Source: Betaproteobacteria bacterium
GTDB taxonomy: Bacteria; Pseudomonadota; Gammaproteobacteria; Burkholderiales; Casimicrobiaceae
NCBI GenBank assembly: GCA_027492485.1
Contig: JAPUER010000060.1
Coordinates: 62,001-126,000, forward strand
Reading direction: 5' to 3'
Length of the DNA stretch: 64,000 bases
Notes under the pieces: generated by a model
What the model was told of the DNA's origin: nothing
Seen by the model: the letters and a program-made list of their open reading frames with translations, nothing else
The model's database searches: none
Part shown: piece after piece, positions 17,642 through 26,888 of the stretch
Position numbering within the stretch: position 1 is the stretch's first letter
Layout: every line of letters starts with the position of its first letter
Made by a program: the position numbers and the translations under genes

Positions 17642-18406
17642 GTGACCCCGCCGGTCATCACCATCGACGGCCCGGTCGCATCCGGCAAAGGCACCGTGGC
17701 CGGCAGCGTGGCGCAGGCGCTGGGTTTTCACTTGCTCGACTCCGGCGCAATCTATCGCGCGCATGCGCTCGCCTGCCTTGATCGCAACATTGAATTCAAT
17801 GAAATCAATGTATTGGAAGAACAAGCTCGCGTGCTTTCTCTGAAATTTGTCGATTCACGCGTGTGGTTGGACGGGCGCGACGCCACCGCGCTGGTGCGTT
17901 CGGAAGCGGTGGGCATGGCGGCGTCGACGCTGTCCGCGATTCCCGAGGTGCGCGCGGCGCTGCTGCAGCGGCAACGCGACTTTGCGCAGGCACCCGGTTT
18001 GGTGGCCGACGGACGCGACATGGGCACCGTGGTCTTCACCGATGCGCCGCTCAAGATTTACCTGACCGCCACAGCCGCCGTCCGCGCCGCGCGCCGCGTC
18101 GGTCAAGTCGCCGCGCAACGACAACGGGGCGCTCCCGATTCTCACTCTAAACAGTTGATTGCAAAGGGAATTTCGGCTAGCATTAACAGTTCGCCCGAAT
18201 TCATTGAGCAACAGATCGACCCGGAACTCGCGAGGACGATCGAGGCGCAGATCAGGCAGCGCGACGCGCAGGATAAATCCCGTGCCGTGGCGCCGCTGCG
18301 GCCCGCACCCGACGCCATCGTGATCGACAATGCTGCGCACCGCCCTGAACAGACGGTCAACGCGGTGTTGGCGCTCTGGGCGCTGCGGCAGTTACAGCGC
18401 GGCTGA
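17642..18406 (+). CDS. cmk: Cytidylate kinase
   Basis: Phosphorylates CMP/dCMP with ATP in pyrimidine nucleotide metabolism. The P-loop is GPVASGKGT (10-18), followed by LLDSGAIYRA (31-40), GRDMGTVVF (124-132) and the C-terminal RDAQDKSRAVAPL. At 254 residues it is about 25-30 longer than usual. The extra residues lie in the LID region between RR (151-152) and RD (207-208), in a more AT-rich stretch. The start is GTG at 17642. rpsA follows 218 bases later, the classic cmk-rpsA order. Confidence 0.93.
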   Translation: MTPPVITIDGPVASGKGTVAGSVAQALGFHLLDSGAIYRAHALACLDRNIEFNEINVLEEQARVLSLKFVDSRVWLDGRDATALVRSEAVGMAASTLSAIPEVRAALLQRQRDFAQAPGLVADGRDMGTVVFTDAPLKIYLTATAAVRAARRVGQVAAQRQRGAPDSHSKQLIAKGISASINSSPEFIEQQIDPELARTIEAQIRQRDAQDKSRAVAPLRPAPDAIVIDNAAHRPEQTVNAVLALWALRQLQRG

Positions 18407-18624
18407 CCAACCCTCGGGTTGGCCAGTGGTTGCGCTGATGGCAACGCCGCCGCGTGCGATGTCCGGCCAAGCGAATTGCGGGCGAAACGTTACGGCCATG
18501 CCTCCGGCTGCTGGCGACCGCATCGATAACGCGGTTCGACAACGCCGAAAAGCATGTTTTTTCAATCACTTAACCTCTATGTCATGGCAATGGTGCCACG
18601 GCGAGAGCAAACCGAAAGTGTTTA

Positions 18625-20322
18625 ATGTCTACTGCCAACGAAACCTTTGCCCAACTGTTTGAAGAAAGCCTTGCCCGCAAGGAAATGCGTCTGGGTGAAG
18701 TCATCACCGCCGAGGTGGTGCGCGTCGACTACAACGTCGTTGTCGTCAACGCCGGCCTTAAATCGGAGGCCTATGTTCCGATCGAAGAATTCAAGAACGA
18801 TCGCGGCGAAGTCGAAGTCAAGGCCGGCGATCTGATCCAGGTCGCCATCGAGGCGCTGGAAAACGGCTACGGCGAAACCCGCCTGTCGCGCGACAAGGCG
18901 AAGCGTCTGGCCTCGTGGTACTTCCTCGAGAACGCCATGAACCAGGGCGACATCGTCTCCGGCATGGTGGTCGGCAAGGTCAAGGGCGGGCTCACCGTCA
19001 TGACCCACGGCGTGCGCGCCTTCCTGCCGGGCTCGCTGGTCGACATGCGTCCGATCAAGGACACCTCGCCGTATGAAGGCAAGGAACTCGACTTCAAAGT
19101 CATCAAGCTCGACAAGAAGCGCAACAACGTGGTGGTCAGCCGCCGCGCGGTGCTTGAAGTGTCGATGGGTGCCGAGCGTGAAAAGCTCCTCTCCACGCTG
19201 GCCGAAGGCGCCACTGTCTCCGGTACCGTCAAAAACATCACCGACTACGGCGCGTTCGTGGATCTCGGTGGCATCGACGGCCTGCTGCACATTACCGATC
19301 TGGCCTGGCGTCGCGTCAAGCATCCGTCGGAAGTCCTCACCGTTGGTCAGGAAGTCACGGCGAAAGTGCTCAAGTTCGACCAGGAAAAGAACCGCGTCTC
19401 GCTCGGCCTCAAGCAATTGGGCGACGATCCGTGGGTCGGTCTTGCCCGTCGTTACCCGCAGGGCACCCGCCTGTTCGGCAAGGTCACCAACATCACCGAT
19501 TACGGTGCATTCGTCGAGATCGACGCCGGCATCGAAGGCCTGGTGCACGTGTCCGAAATGGACTGGACCAACAAGAACGTGAGCCCGTCGAAGGTCGTCT
19601 CGCTCGGCGACGAAGTCGAAGTGATGATCCTCGAAATCGACGAAGATCGCCGCCGTATCTCGCTCGGCATCAAGCAGTGCCAGCCCAATCCGTGGGACGA
19701 GTTTGCCGCCAACTACAAGAAGGGCGACAAGGTCTCCGGCGCCATCAAGTCGATCACCGACTTCGGTGTCTTCATCGGCCTGCCGGGTGGCATCGATGGT
19801 CTGATCCATCTCTCCGACCTGTCGTGGACGATCCCCGGCGAACAAGCCGTGCGTGACTTCAAGAAGGGCCAGGAAGTGGAAGCCGCTGTGCTCGGCATCG
19901 ACGTCGAGCGCGAGCGCATCTCGCTGGGCATCAAGCAGCTCGACGGCGATCCGTTCAACAACTACATCGCGCTGCACGACAAGGGCGCCGTGGTCAACGG
20001 CACCGTGAAGTCGGCCGAGCCGAAGGGCGCCGTCATCCAGCTGGCCGACGATGTCGAAGGCTACCTGCGTGCTTCCGAAGTCTCGCGCGAGCGTGTCGAA
20101 GACATCCGTAGCCATGTGAAAGAGGGCGATACGGTCGAAGTGATGATCATCAACGTCGATCGCAAGACCCGCAACATCAGCCTGTCGATCAAGGCCAAGG
20201 ATTCCGCCGAGGAAGCCGAAGCCGTGCGTCAGCATGCGCGTGACGACAGCGCCGCCAACGCCGGCCTGGCCGGCCTCGGCGCCCTGCTGAAGGCAAAGCA
20301 GGACAGCAACAAAGCAGAATAG
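18625..20322 (+). CDS. rpsA: 30S ribosomal protein S1
   Basis: 565 residues holding six S1 RNA-binding repeats. Repeats 3 to 6 are marked by [24 protein letters not shown], then similar [42 protein letters not shown] and a diverged last copy. S1 brings mRNA to the 30S subunit. The start ATG has no clear Shine-Dalgarno, as is typical for this autoregulated gene. It lies between cmk and ihfB as in most proteobacteria. Confidence 0.97.
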   Translation: MSTANETFAQLFEESLARKEMRLGEVITAEVVRVDYNVVVVNAGLKSEAYVPIEEFKNDRGEVEVKAGDLIQVAIEALENGYGETRLSRDKAKRLASWYFLENAMNQGDIVSGMVVGKVKGGLTVMTHGVRAFLPGSLVDMRPIKDTSPYEGKELDFKVIKLDKKRNNVVVSRRAVLEVSMGAEREKLLSTLAEGATVSGTVKNITDYGAFVDLGGIDGLLHITDLAWRRVKHPSEVLTVGQEVTAKVLKFDQEKNRVSLGLKQLGDDPWVGLARRYPQGTRLFGKVTNITDYGAFVEIDAGIEGLVHVSEMDWTNKNVSPSKVVSLGDEVEVMILEIDEDRRRISLGIKQCQPNPWDEFAANYKKGDKVSGAIKSITDFGVFIGLPGGIDGLIHLSDLSWTIPGEQAVRDFKKGQEVEAAVLGIDVERERISLGIKQLDGDPFNNYIALHDKGAVVNGTVKSAEPKGAVIQLADDVEGYLRASEVSRERVEDIRSHVKEGDTVEVMIINVDRKTRNISLSIKAKDSAEEAEAVRQHARDDSAANAGLAGLGALLKAKQDSNKAE

Positions 20323-20388
20323 GCAGCAACATTCAGTTCGCATACGCTGTCGCCCGGTGTACGTCACGAAACAGGAGAGGGGTAGGCA

Positions 20389-20739
20389 ATGACACGATCG
20401 AGCCTGGTTGCGCGTCTGTCTGCGCGCTTCCCTCACCTGATGGCGCGCGACACCGAGCTGGCGGTGCGACTGATTCTGGATGCCATTGGCGATGCCCTCG
20501 CGGAGGGCTCGCGAGTTGAAGTACGCGGTTTCGGCAGCTTCGCGCTGTCGTACCGCCCGCCGCGGGTTGGACGTAACCCGAAGTCAGGTGACCAGGTGGT
20601 GGTCCCGGCAAAACACGTTCCCCATTTCAAAGCCGGCAAGGAACTGCGCGAGCGCGTCGATCAACTCGACGTGCTGCCGGACGGCAGTCTTGGCGTATCG
20701 CCCCTGAACGGACCAGGCGCAGCGGCGGTGAATGTCTAG
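20389..20739 (+). CDS. ihfB: Integration host factor beta subunit
   Basis: A small nucleoid DNA-bending protein, partner of IHF-alpha. The HU/IHF fold is clear: [17 protein letters not shown] at the start, [25 protein letters not shown] for the beta arm with its intercalating Pro, and [11 protein letters not shown] near the end. At 116 residues it has a C-terminal extension of about 20 residues ([16 protein letters not shown]) beyond the usual ~95. AGGAGAGGGG precedes the ATG. Position after rpsA is the conserved one. Confidence 0.95.
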   Translation: MTRSSLVARLSARFPHLMARDTELAVRLILDAIGDALAEGSRVEVRGFGSFALSYRPPRVGRNPKSGDQVVVPAKHVPHFKAGKELRERVDQLDVLPDGSLGVSPLNGPGAAAVNV

Positions 20740-20786
20740 CCGCGGACGCGACAGGGGCCCCCATCCGCTAACCACGGGAGCCACGC

Positions 20787-21947
20787 GTGGATTTTGAGGC
20801 TTGGTGGCTGCTGATTCCACTGGCTTGCTTTGCGCTGGGCTGGTTCGCCGCCCGTGTCGACATCCGCTACGTCCTGCGCGACGCCCGCGCCTTGCCGTCG
20901 GCCTACTTCCGCGGACTCAACTTTCTGCTGCGCGAACAGCACGATCGGGCCGTCGAAAGCTTCGTCGATGTCTCCCGCCGTGACCCTCACGCACTGGATT
21001 TGCAGCTCGCGCTGGGCAGCCTGTTTCGCCGCCAGGGCCGCCTGGGTGAGGCGACCGGGATTCACCAGGGGCTGGTCGACCGTCACGACTTGCCGAAGGA
21101 AAAGCGGGAACTCGCGCTCTTTGAGTTGGCCCAGGATTTTCACGCCGCCGGATTGTTCGACCGCGCGGAGGCGGTTTACGAGCAACTGACCGGAACCGCA
21201 TTCGAAGCGGAAGCCGTGACCCGTCTGGCCTCGGTGCTGGAGCAAGAAAAAGCCTGGCAGCGCGCCATTGCGGCACGCGAACGCATCCAGCGCATCAGCG
21301 GCGAGCCGCAAGGGCGATTCATTGCGCAATATCACTGCGAGCTTGCCGAGGTCGCGCTGGCGGAAGGGCGGGACGACCTGGTCGCGCAGCACCTCGCGGC
21401 GGCCAGCGAGAACAATCGCAACAACGCCCGCGTGCCGTTGATCGCATTGCGCGCCGCGACCAAGCGTGGCGACAACGAGGCAGCGAAATCGGCGCTGGCG
21501 GAGATACTGCGCACGCGCGCCGACCTGTCGGTGCTGGTCGCCGACGACATCGTCAATCTCTATCAAGCGCTCGGTTCGCCGGCCATTGCCGTCGAGCAAC
21601 TGGCGCTGGCGCAGCAGGCCGCGCCGACGTCGCTGGGCCTGTCGCGACTGGTCGATGCGTCGCTGAAAATCGAAGGCAGGGATGCCGCGGTCGCACGACT
21701 GAAGCGTGAACTGACCGCCCAGCCCTCGGCACGCCAGGCAAGCCGCCTGCTTGAGCTCGAGAGCAGCCGCTATGAGGGTGCGGCGGGCGAGACAATGAAG
21801 GAAATCGCGCAGTTGGTGCTGCGCGCCACCGACCGCACGCCGGGTTTTCACTGTACGCACTGCGGCTTTCGCGCCCCGCGTTACTACTGGAAGTGTCCCG
21901 GCTGCAACGAATGGGAGAGCTTTTGCGCCACTCCGTTGGGGCAATGA
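20787..21947 (+). CDS. lapB: Lipopolysaccharide assembly protein LapB (YciM)
   Basis: 386 residues. An N-terminal membrane anchor (about 4-22, WWLLIPLACFALGWFAAR) is followed by a cytoplasmic TPR array (about 40-330) and a C-terminal rubredoxin-like metal knuckle (CTHCGF and CPGCNEW). LapB controls LpxC turnover and couples LPS synthesis to export. The start is GTG at 20787 after GGGAG. The small membrane gene lapA that normally lies between ihfB and lapB is missing: only 47 bases separate the two genes. Confidence 0.93.
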   Translation: MDFEAWWLLIPLACFALGWFAARVDIRYVLRDARALPSAYFRGLNFLLREQHDRAVESFVDVSRRDPHALDLQLALGSLFRRQGRLGEATGIHQGLVDRHDLPKEKRELALFELAQDFHAAGLFDRAEAVYEQLTGTAFEAEAVTRLASVLEQEKAWQRAIAARERIQRISGEPQGRFIAQYHCELAEVALAEGRDDLVAQHLAAASENNRNNARVPLIALRAATKRGDNEAAKSALAEILRTRADLSVLVADDIVNLYQALGSPAIAVEQLALAQQAAPTSLGLSRLVDASLKIEGRDAAVARLKRELTAQPSARQASRLLELESSRYEGAAGETMKEIAQLVLRATDRTPGFHCTHCGFRAPRYYWKCPGCNEWESFCATPLGQ

Positions 21948-22002
21948 TTCCTGTTTCGTGTCGTTCCGCGCTTTCTGATTACTACAGCGATCGATTCTGC
22001 GA

Positions 22003-23340
22003 ATGAGAATTTCCGTCTACGGCGCCGGTTATGTGGGGCTTGTGCAAGCCAGTTGTCTCGCCAGTCTTGGGCACGATGTGGTTTGCGCTGAACTGAGCGC
22101 CAGCCGGCTCGCCGCGCTGGCGCAAGGCAAGACGCCGTTTTATGAGCCGGGCATGGATGCATTGCTCAGCCAGGAAATGGCTGCGGGTCGCCTGCGCTTC
22201 ACCAGCGATCCGGCGGTCGCCGCGGCGCATGGCGAAGTGCAGTTTCTTGCCGTTGGCACTCCGCCGCTGGCGGACGGATCGAGCGATTTGTCGTATCTGC
22301 TCGCTGCTGCCGATACGATCGGCGCCAACGCGCCCGACGATGCATTGGTGGTAACCAAGTCGACAGTGCCGGTGGGCACCGGAAAAAAGGTGGCCACCCA
22401 GCTCAAGTCGGCCACCGTAAAAGCGGGGCGCAGCGCCACTTTCCGAGTGGCGTCCAATCCCGAATTTCTGGCCGAAGGGCGGGCATTGCCGGATTTCATG
22501 GAACCGCAACGCACGGTTTTCGGCGTTAGCGACGCCAGGGCAGAGGCCCAGTTGCGCGAGGTCTATGCGCCCCTGAGGCTGGGCAATGACCGCACCCTGG
22601 TGATGTCGGTGGAATCGGCGGAATTGGCCAAGTATGCAGCCAACGCCATGCTTGCGGTTCGCATTTCGTTCATGAACGAGCTGGCAAATCTTGCCGACGC
22701 GACTGGTGCCTGTATCGATTCCGTCCGCGAAGCGATGTCGCTCGACGAACGAGTAGGGCGCAAATTTCTCAATTCCGGCTGCGGTTACGGTGGCTCGTGC
22801 TTCCCGAAGGATGTCACCTCGCTCGTGAAGCAGGGCGAGGCGGCCGGTACCGCCATGCGCATTGCCGACGCCGCATCGGAAATCAATATCCGACAGCGTG
22901 CGGCGATGGCGGATCTCGTCATTGCGCATTTCCAGTCGCGCGGCCGGGTGCCCGCCGGGTCGACTGTCGCGCTATGGGGTATGGCATTCAAACCGGACAC
23001 CGACGACGTCCGTGAGGCACCCGCCATCGTGATGGCGGAGCGGCTGCTTCAGGCCGGCTTTGCCGTCCGCGCCTACGATCCGCAGGCGAAGGAGACCGGC
23101 GCCGCCGAGTTGGCGAAGTATGCGGCGTTCTCGGTCGCCGCAACCGCGATGGAGGCGCTGGCCGGGGCCGACGTCCTGCTCATCGCAACCGAATGGAAAG
23201 AGTTTGCGCAGGTCGCGCCGACCGAGATTGGCAAATTCATGCGAACGCCGCTGGTTTTCGACGGTCGCAGCGTGCTGGACGTGCACGCCGCCCGAGCCGC
23301 CGGCATCGAGTACCACGCCTTCGGCCGCGAACACGCGTAG
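22003..23340 (+). CDS. ugd: UDP-glucose 6-dehydrogenase (nucleotide-sugar dehydrogenase)
   Basis: Oxidises UDP-glucose to UDP-glucuronate with two NAD+, feeding surface polysaccharide synthesis. The Rossmann motif GAGYVG (7-12) starts the protein. STVPVGTG (120-127), NPEFLAEG (152-159) and the catalytic GYGGSCFPKD with C266 follow. The C-terminal UDP-binding domain has WGMAFKPDTDDVREAP. Length (445) is normal. It follows lapB by 55 bases on the same strand. A related UDP-sugar dehydrogenase specificity is possible. Confidence 0.93.
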   Translation: MRISVYGAGYVGLVQASCLASLGHDVVCAELSASRLAALAQGKTPFYEPGMDALLSQEMAAGRLRFTSDPAVAAAHGEVQFLAVGTPPLADGSSDLSYLLAAADTIGANAPDDALVVTKSTVPVGTGKKVATQLKSATVKAGRSATFRVASNPEFLAEGRALPDFMEPQRTVFGVSDARAEAQLREVYAPLRLGNDRTLVMSVESAELAKYAANAMLAVRISFMNELANLADATGACIDSVREAMSLDERVGRKFLNSGCGYGGSCFPKDVTSLVKQGEAAGTAMRIADAASEINIRQRAAMADLVIAHFQSRGRVPAGSTVALWGMAFKPDTDDVREAPAIVMAERLLQAGFAVRAYDPQAKETGAAELAKYAAFSVAATAMEALAGADVLLIATEWKEFAQVAPTEIGKFMRTPLVFDGRSVLDVHAARAAGIEYHAFGREHA

Positions 23341-23388
23341 TACGGCGGTAGCTTGCCGCGTCGATCCGGCGCCGTCTGAGCCCGCGCA

Positions 23389-23416
23389 TTGCTTTTCGCG
23401 TGATGTCTGATATTGT
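23389..23416 (+). promoter_or_regulatory. Likely sigma-70 promoter of radA
   Basis: TTGCTT (23389-23394), a 16-base spacer and TATTGT (23411-23416) lie 33 bases before the proposed radA start. AGGA (23439-23442) is the likely ribosome site. Confidence 0.5.
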
Positions 23417-23448
23417 TTGTGCAAACCGTTGAATAAACAGGACTAATC

Positions 23449-24807
23449 ATCGCCAAGCAAAAGCTGGAATATGTCTGCCGAGAGTGCGGTGCAAGCGCCG
23501 CCAAATGGCAGGGCCAATGTTCCGGCTGCGGCGCCTGGAATACGCTGGAAGAGGCTGTAAGTCTGCCGCCGCGGCGGGCGAAGGGCGGCGATCAAGTCGC
23601 CAGCGCTGCTCCCGTCAAACTCTCCGACGTTCGCCGTGAGGCAACCCTTCGCTGGAGCTCGGGCCTGTCCGAGTTCGACCGCGCGCTTGGCGGCGGCCTG
23701 GTGCCGGGCGGCGTCACCCTGATCGGTGGCGATCCGGGTATCGGCAAATCGACACTGACGCTGCAGGCAATCGCATCGCTTGCCGGCAGTCACACGACGC
23801 TCTATGTCTCCGGCGAGGAGTCGGTCGCACAGGTTGCGTCGCGAGCCAATCGGCTGGGGCTCGATCTGACAACCATCGTCATGGTCGCGGAGACCTCGCT
23901 TGAGGCGATCGTCGCGCATCTGGAGACGCTTCGGCCCCAGGTTGTCGTCATCGACTCAATTCAGACGTTGTTCAGTGAGTCGTTTTCGTCGGCACCGGGC
24001 TCGGTCGTGCAGGTTCGCGAGTGTGCCGCGGAACTGACCCGCCTCGCCAAGCGCAATGGCGTAGCCACGCTGCTGGTCGGACACGTCACCAAGGAGGGTT
24101 CGATTGCCGGCCCGCGCGTGCTCGAACACCTGGTCGACACTGTCATTTACTTCGAGGGCGAACCCGGTTCCAATCTGCGCATCATCCGTGCACTGAAGAA
24201 CCGCTACGGTGCCGCCAACGAAATCGGTGTATTCGCGATGCTCGAGGACGGTCTCCGTCCGGTTGGCAATCCGTCCGCTTTGTTCTTGGCCCGAGGCGAC
24301 GAAGTGGCGCCGGGCAACGTAGTATTTGCAGCCATCGAAGGATCGCGGCCGCTGCTGGTGCAGGTGCAGGCGCTGGTCGATCGCACCGTGGCCAATCCGC
24401 GCCGTGTCTGCACCGGCTTCGACAGTCAGCGCCTGGCGATGCTGCTGGCGGTGATGAACCGGCATCTGAGCTGCCAACTGGGTGGTTTCGACGTGTTCAT
24501 CAATGTTGTCGGCGGATTGCGACTTGATGAACCGGCGGCCGATCTTGCCATCATCATTGCCATTTGGTCATCGCTGTCCGGTACGGTGGTACCGACCGGC
24601 ACCGCCGTATTTGGCGAAGTCGGCCTTGGCGGCGAGGTTCGCCAAGTCGTTGGCAGCGCCTTGCGTGTCGGCGAGGCGACCAAACTGGGGTTCTCTCGTG
24701 TGATTGGGCCACCGGTCAATCGTCAGGCCCGCGAACTGGCAGGTGGTGATTTGCTGACGTCTGTAACACGTGTTACGGCGGCCGTCGAGGCGCTGTCCAC
24801 ACGTTAG
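23449..24807 (+). CDS. radA: DNA repair protein RadA, apparent ATC start codon
   Basis: A RecA-like branch-migration ATPase that processes recombination intermediates. Taking ATC at 23449 as residue 1 gives 452 residues, near the usual 460. The N-terminal zinc finger has C10, C13, C24 and C27; Walker A is GDPGIGKST (94-102); the RadA-specific KNRYG is 250-254; a Lon-like domain ends the protein. The reading frame has a stop at 23434 and no ATG, GTG or TTG until GTG 23701, which would delete the zinc finger. ATC followed by GCC AAG aligns with the usual MAK start and sits six bases after AGGA. A sequencing error in the start codon is the alternative. Confidence 0.88.
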   Translation: MAKQKLEYVCRECGASAAKWQGQCSGCGAWNTLEEAVSLPPRRAKGGDQVASAAPVKLSDVRREATLRWSSGLSEFDRALGGGLVPGGVTLIGGDPGIGKSTLTLQAIASLAGSHTTLYVSGEESVAQVASRANRLGLDLTTIVMVAETSLEAIVAHLETLRPQVVVIDSIQTLFSESFSSAPGSVVQVRECAAELTRLAKRNGVATLLVGHVTKEGSIAGPRVLEHLVDTVIYFEGEPGSNLRIIRALKNRYGAANEIGVFAMLEDGLRPVGNPSALFLARGDEVAPGNVVFAAIEGSRPLLVQVQALVDRTVANPRRVCTGFDSQRLAMLLAVMNRHLSCQLGGFDVFINVVGGLRLDEPAADLAIIIAIWSSLSGTVVPTGTAVFGEVGLGGEVRQVVGSALRVGEATKLGFSRVIGPPVNRQARELAGGDLLTSVTRVTAAVEALSTR

Positions 24808-24963
24808 CATCGCCATTTGAGAATGATCGGGAATTTATATTATGTTAAATAATGAACGGGCACTTTATTCTGATTCGTTCCCGTCGCGTCGAGCCGGCGC
24901 CGCCCCGCAGTAGCATTCATCAGCACCGGCCGTAGCCGCGAATCCCAGACTGTAGCTATAGAT

Positions 24964-26370
24964 ATGGCGCCCCAGAACAAAGCCGAAGAATTAGCCAAAC
25001 CATTGCGGGATGCGGCGCGGGCATTGGCGCCCGGCGACTTCGAATCAGCTTCCCGGCTGCTGGCGGACCCGTTGTGGGACTCATTGGAAGCGCAATTCTG
25101 GAATGCATCGCATCCATTGCCGACGCCGGCCCGTCAGGCGCTGAACTGTTACCTGCACATCGCCAAGACCTTGTGGCACAAAGCCGGTCTCGGTCAAGCG
25201 CAGCCGATCGCGCTCTACAAGACAACCCTGTTGTCGACGACCGCCATTCAGACGGCGCTGCGAGTCCTGGCCCGGATTTACGCCGGCTGCAATCTCGGTT
25301 ACTGCGCCCCGCCCCAAGGCTTCTGGCGCACGGTCTATGCGCTGACCGGATTCATCGTTTCCGAGCGCATCAGCGACACGACAGCACGTGTCACCCTTCA
25401 GCAGCAATCGCTGCAGCTATGGTTGATGGCATGGCTGAACCCGCTGTCGTTGGCACCTGGCCGTCTTCCGATCGCGGTCCGATTGGTCGGGATACTCTCC
25501 AAAACCTGCAGCTATACGATGGCTTCGCCCACGCATGCGGGTTCGGGGCTGGCCGCTGCCGATCTGTTGAGCGACGTGCCACCGATGCCGTTCGCGCGCG
25601 TGCCGGCGATGTGGGAGCCGGCTGCGCCGCTCTACGTCAACGCCCAGGACGCGGCGTTCACCATCCGCGAGCTGGCGACGCCGCCACCACGAAACGCGCC
25701 CAGCGATGTTTACGAATCGTTGCTCAAATCGGCGTTGCAAGTGGGGCTCACAAGCCAGGAAATGCAGGACTTTGTCCGGCGCGCCATGCGCGAGTTCGGC
25801 TACGGCAACGCGAGGGCGATCCCGCGCATGGGCCGCCAGGACAACATCACGGTCGTGGGTGGATTCATTGAGTGCTGGAGCGCCTTGCAGTCCCAATACA
25901 AGACCACGCCCGGCGGCGCAGCCGGATATTCCTCCTGTTCCGCCGTTGTCATCAATCACAGCGACGGTGGATTTCTGCTGCGCTTCGACCTTGATCACCC
26001 TCTTCTCTGTGTCGGCACGCTGATTTGCTTGCGCGGTAACGACGCCGAGCCATGGACAGTGGCTGCGATCCGCTGGCTCGAAGACAACCAAGGCGTCGTC
26101 ATGACCGGCTGCGAAGTCTTCTGCAATTTCGCCGAAGCACGCATTGCGCAATCAGATGCCCGCGGCAGCCACAACCCCGTCATCACGTACCAGAAACAGG
26201 ACGTGACACACATTCTTTCGCCTTACGGACAGCATGAACCGGCGGGCGTATCGCAGTATTACGTGGATGGCGACTGCTGGGTAGTTGCGGTCGCCGGAGA
26301 AATCGGCGAGGACTGGCAGTTGCGAGCGGTGCTGGACGTGACGGAGGCTGATTCCTCGCTGCGCCCTTGA
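24964..26370 (+). CDS. Hypothetical protein with putative C-terminal PilZ-like domain
   Basis: 468 residues, no signal peptide. The N-terminal 270 residues are helical and not recognised. From about 280 the sequence looks like a PilZ barrel: RAIPR (284-288) fits RxxxR, and NHSDGG (331-336) fits [D/N]xSxxG. GTLICLRGN and VAAIRWLEDNQGVVMTGCEVF then follow as in PilZ strands. If real, it would bind cyclic-di-GMP and link that signal to the pilus genes downstream. No clear Shine-Dalgarno precedes the ATG. The domain call is from motif reading only. Confidence 0.6.
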   Translation: MAPQNKAEELAKPLRDAARALAPGDFESASRLLADPLWDSLEAQFWNASHPLPTPARQALNCYLHIAKTLWHKAGLGQAQPIALYKTTLLSTTAIQTALRVLARIYAGCNLGYCAPPQGFWRTVYALTGFIVSERISDTTARVTLQQQSLQLWLMAWLNPLSLAPGRLPIAVRLVGILSKTCSYTMASPTHAGSGLAAADLLSDVPPMPFARVPAMWEPAAPLYVNAQDAAFTIRELATPPPRNAPSDVYESLLKSALQVGLTSQEMQDFVRRAMREFGYGNARAIPRMGRQDNITVVGGFIECWSALQSQYKTTPGGAAGYSSCSAVVINHSDGGFLLRFDLDHPLLCVGTLICLRGNDAEPWTVAAIRWLEDNQGVVMTGCEVFCNFAEARIAQSDARGSHNPVITYQKQDVTHILSPYGQHEPAGVSQYYVDGDCWVVAVAGEIGEDWQLRAVLDVTEADSSLRP

Positions 26371-26525
26371 TCGCCGGTCTGCTCGGCGCTTCGCCGCCGT
26401 GTTGTGTGCCCCGCGAACGCGCGGCAATCGCCTGCCCGCTTTGAACAACCGCTCGTCTGTATGTCTCCGCCAGCGACACGTCCAAGACTAAACTGGCGTC
26501 ACGCATTTCTCGGCATTCATTCAGT

Positions 26526-26888
26526 ATGAATATGGTATCGCAATCGGGTCATTCGCAATCCGCAAGGGCAGAAGCGCCATTTTGGTGCGCCGCAACGAAA
26601 GCGGCGTGCTGGATTGCAGCAGCCCTCGTCGCTTCGGCTGCATTCGCGCAAACGTCGGCCTCGGCGCCGACAAAAGACAATGCCGACGCAGCGTTGTGCG
26701 AGCGTCAATTCCGTGAAATGGAAATCATGTCGGGTACGGCGCATCAAAAAGACGCCATGAAGGAGTTCTGCCAGACCATCGCCTTGATGTGCGGCAGTAG
26801 TGGCTCCGATGCCGCTTGCGCCAAAGCAAAACGCGGCTTGCCGGCGGCGCTGAGCCAGGCGCGCAAGATTCGGGAACAGAGGAAATAG
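26526..26888 (+). CDS. Small secreted hypothetical protein ahead of the minor pilin genes
   Basis: 120 residues (or 118 from the second ATG at 26532). The hydrophobic segment ACWIAAALVASAAFAQ looks like a signal peptide with AFA-Q cleavage. The mature part is charged and helical with three cysteines (ALCERQF, EFCQTIALMC) and a fourth in DAACAKAK, suggesting two disulfides. Its TAG stop is directly followed by the fimT ATG, so it is probably the first gene of the pilus operon. Function unknown. Confidence 0.65.
   Translation: MNMVSQSGHSQSARAEAPFWCAATKAACWIAAALVASAAFAQTSASAPTKDNADAALCERQFREMEIMSGTAHQKDAMKEFCQTIALMCGSSGSDAACAKAKRGLPAALSQARKIREQRK

Noticed and set aside
17460-17645. A 61-codon frame ending on the cmk start
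   Set aside because: It has no ribosome site and no recognisable features; it is kept only as a note in the gap entry.
18622-20436. A 604-codon frame antisense to rpsA
   Set aside because: rpsA is unmistakable and the reverse frame is His/Asp/Val-rich shadow sequence.
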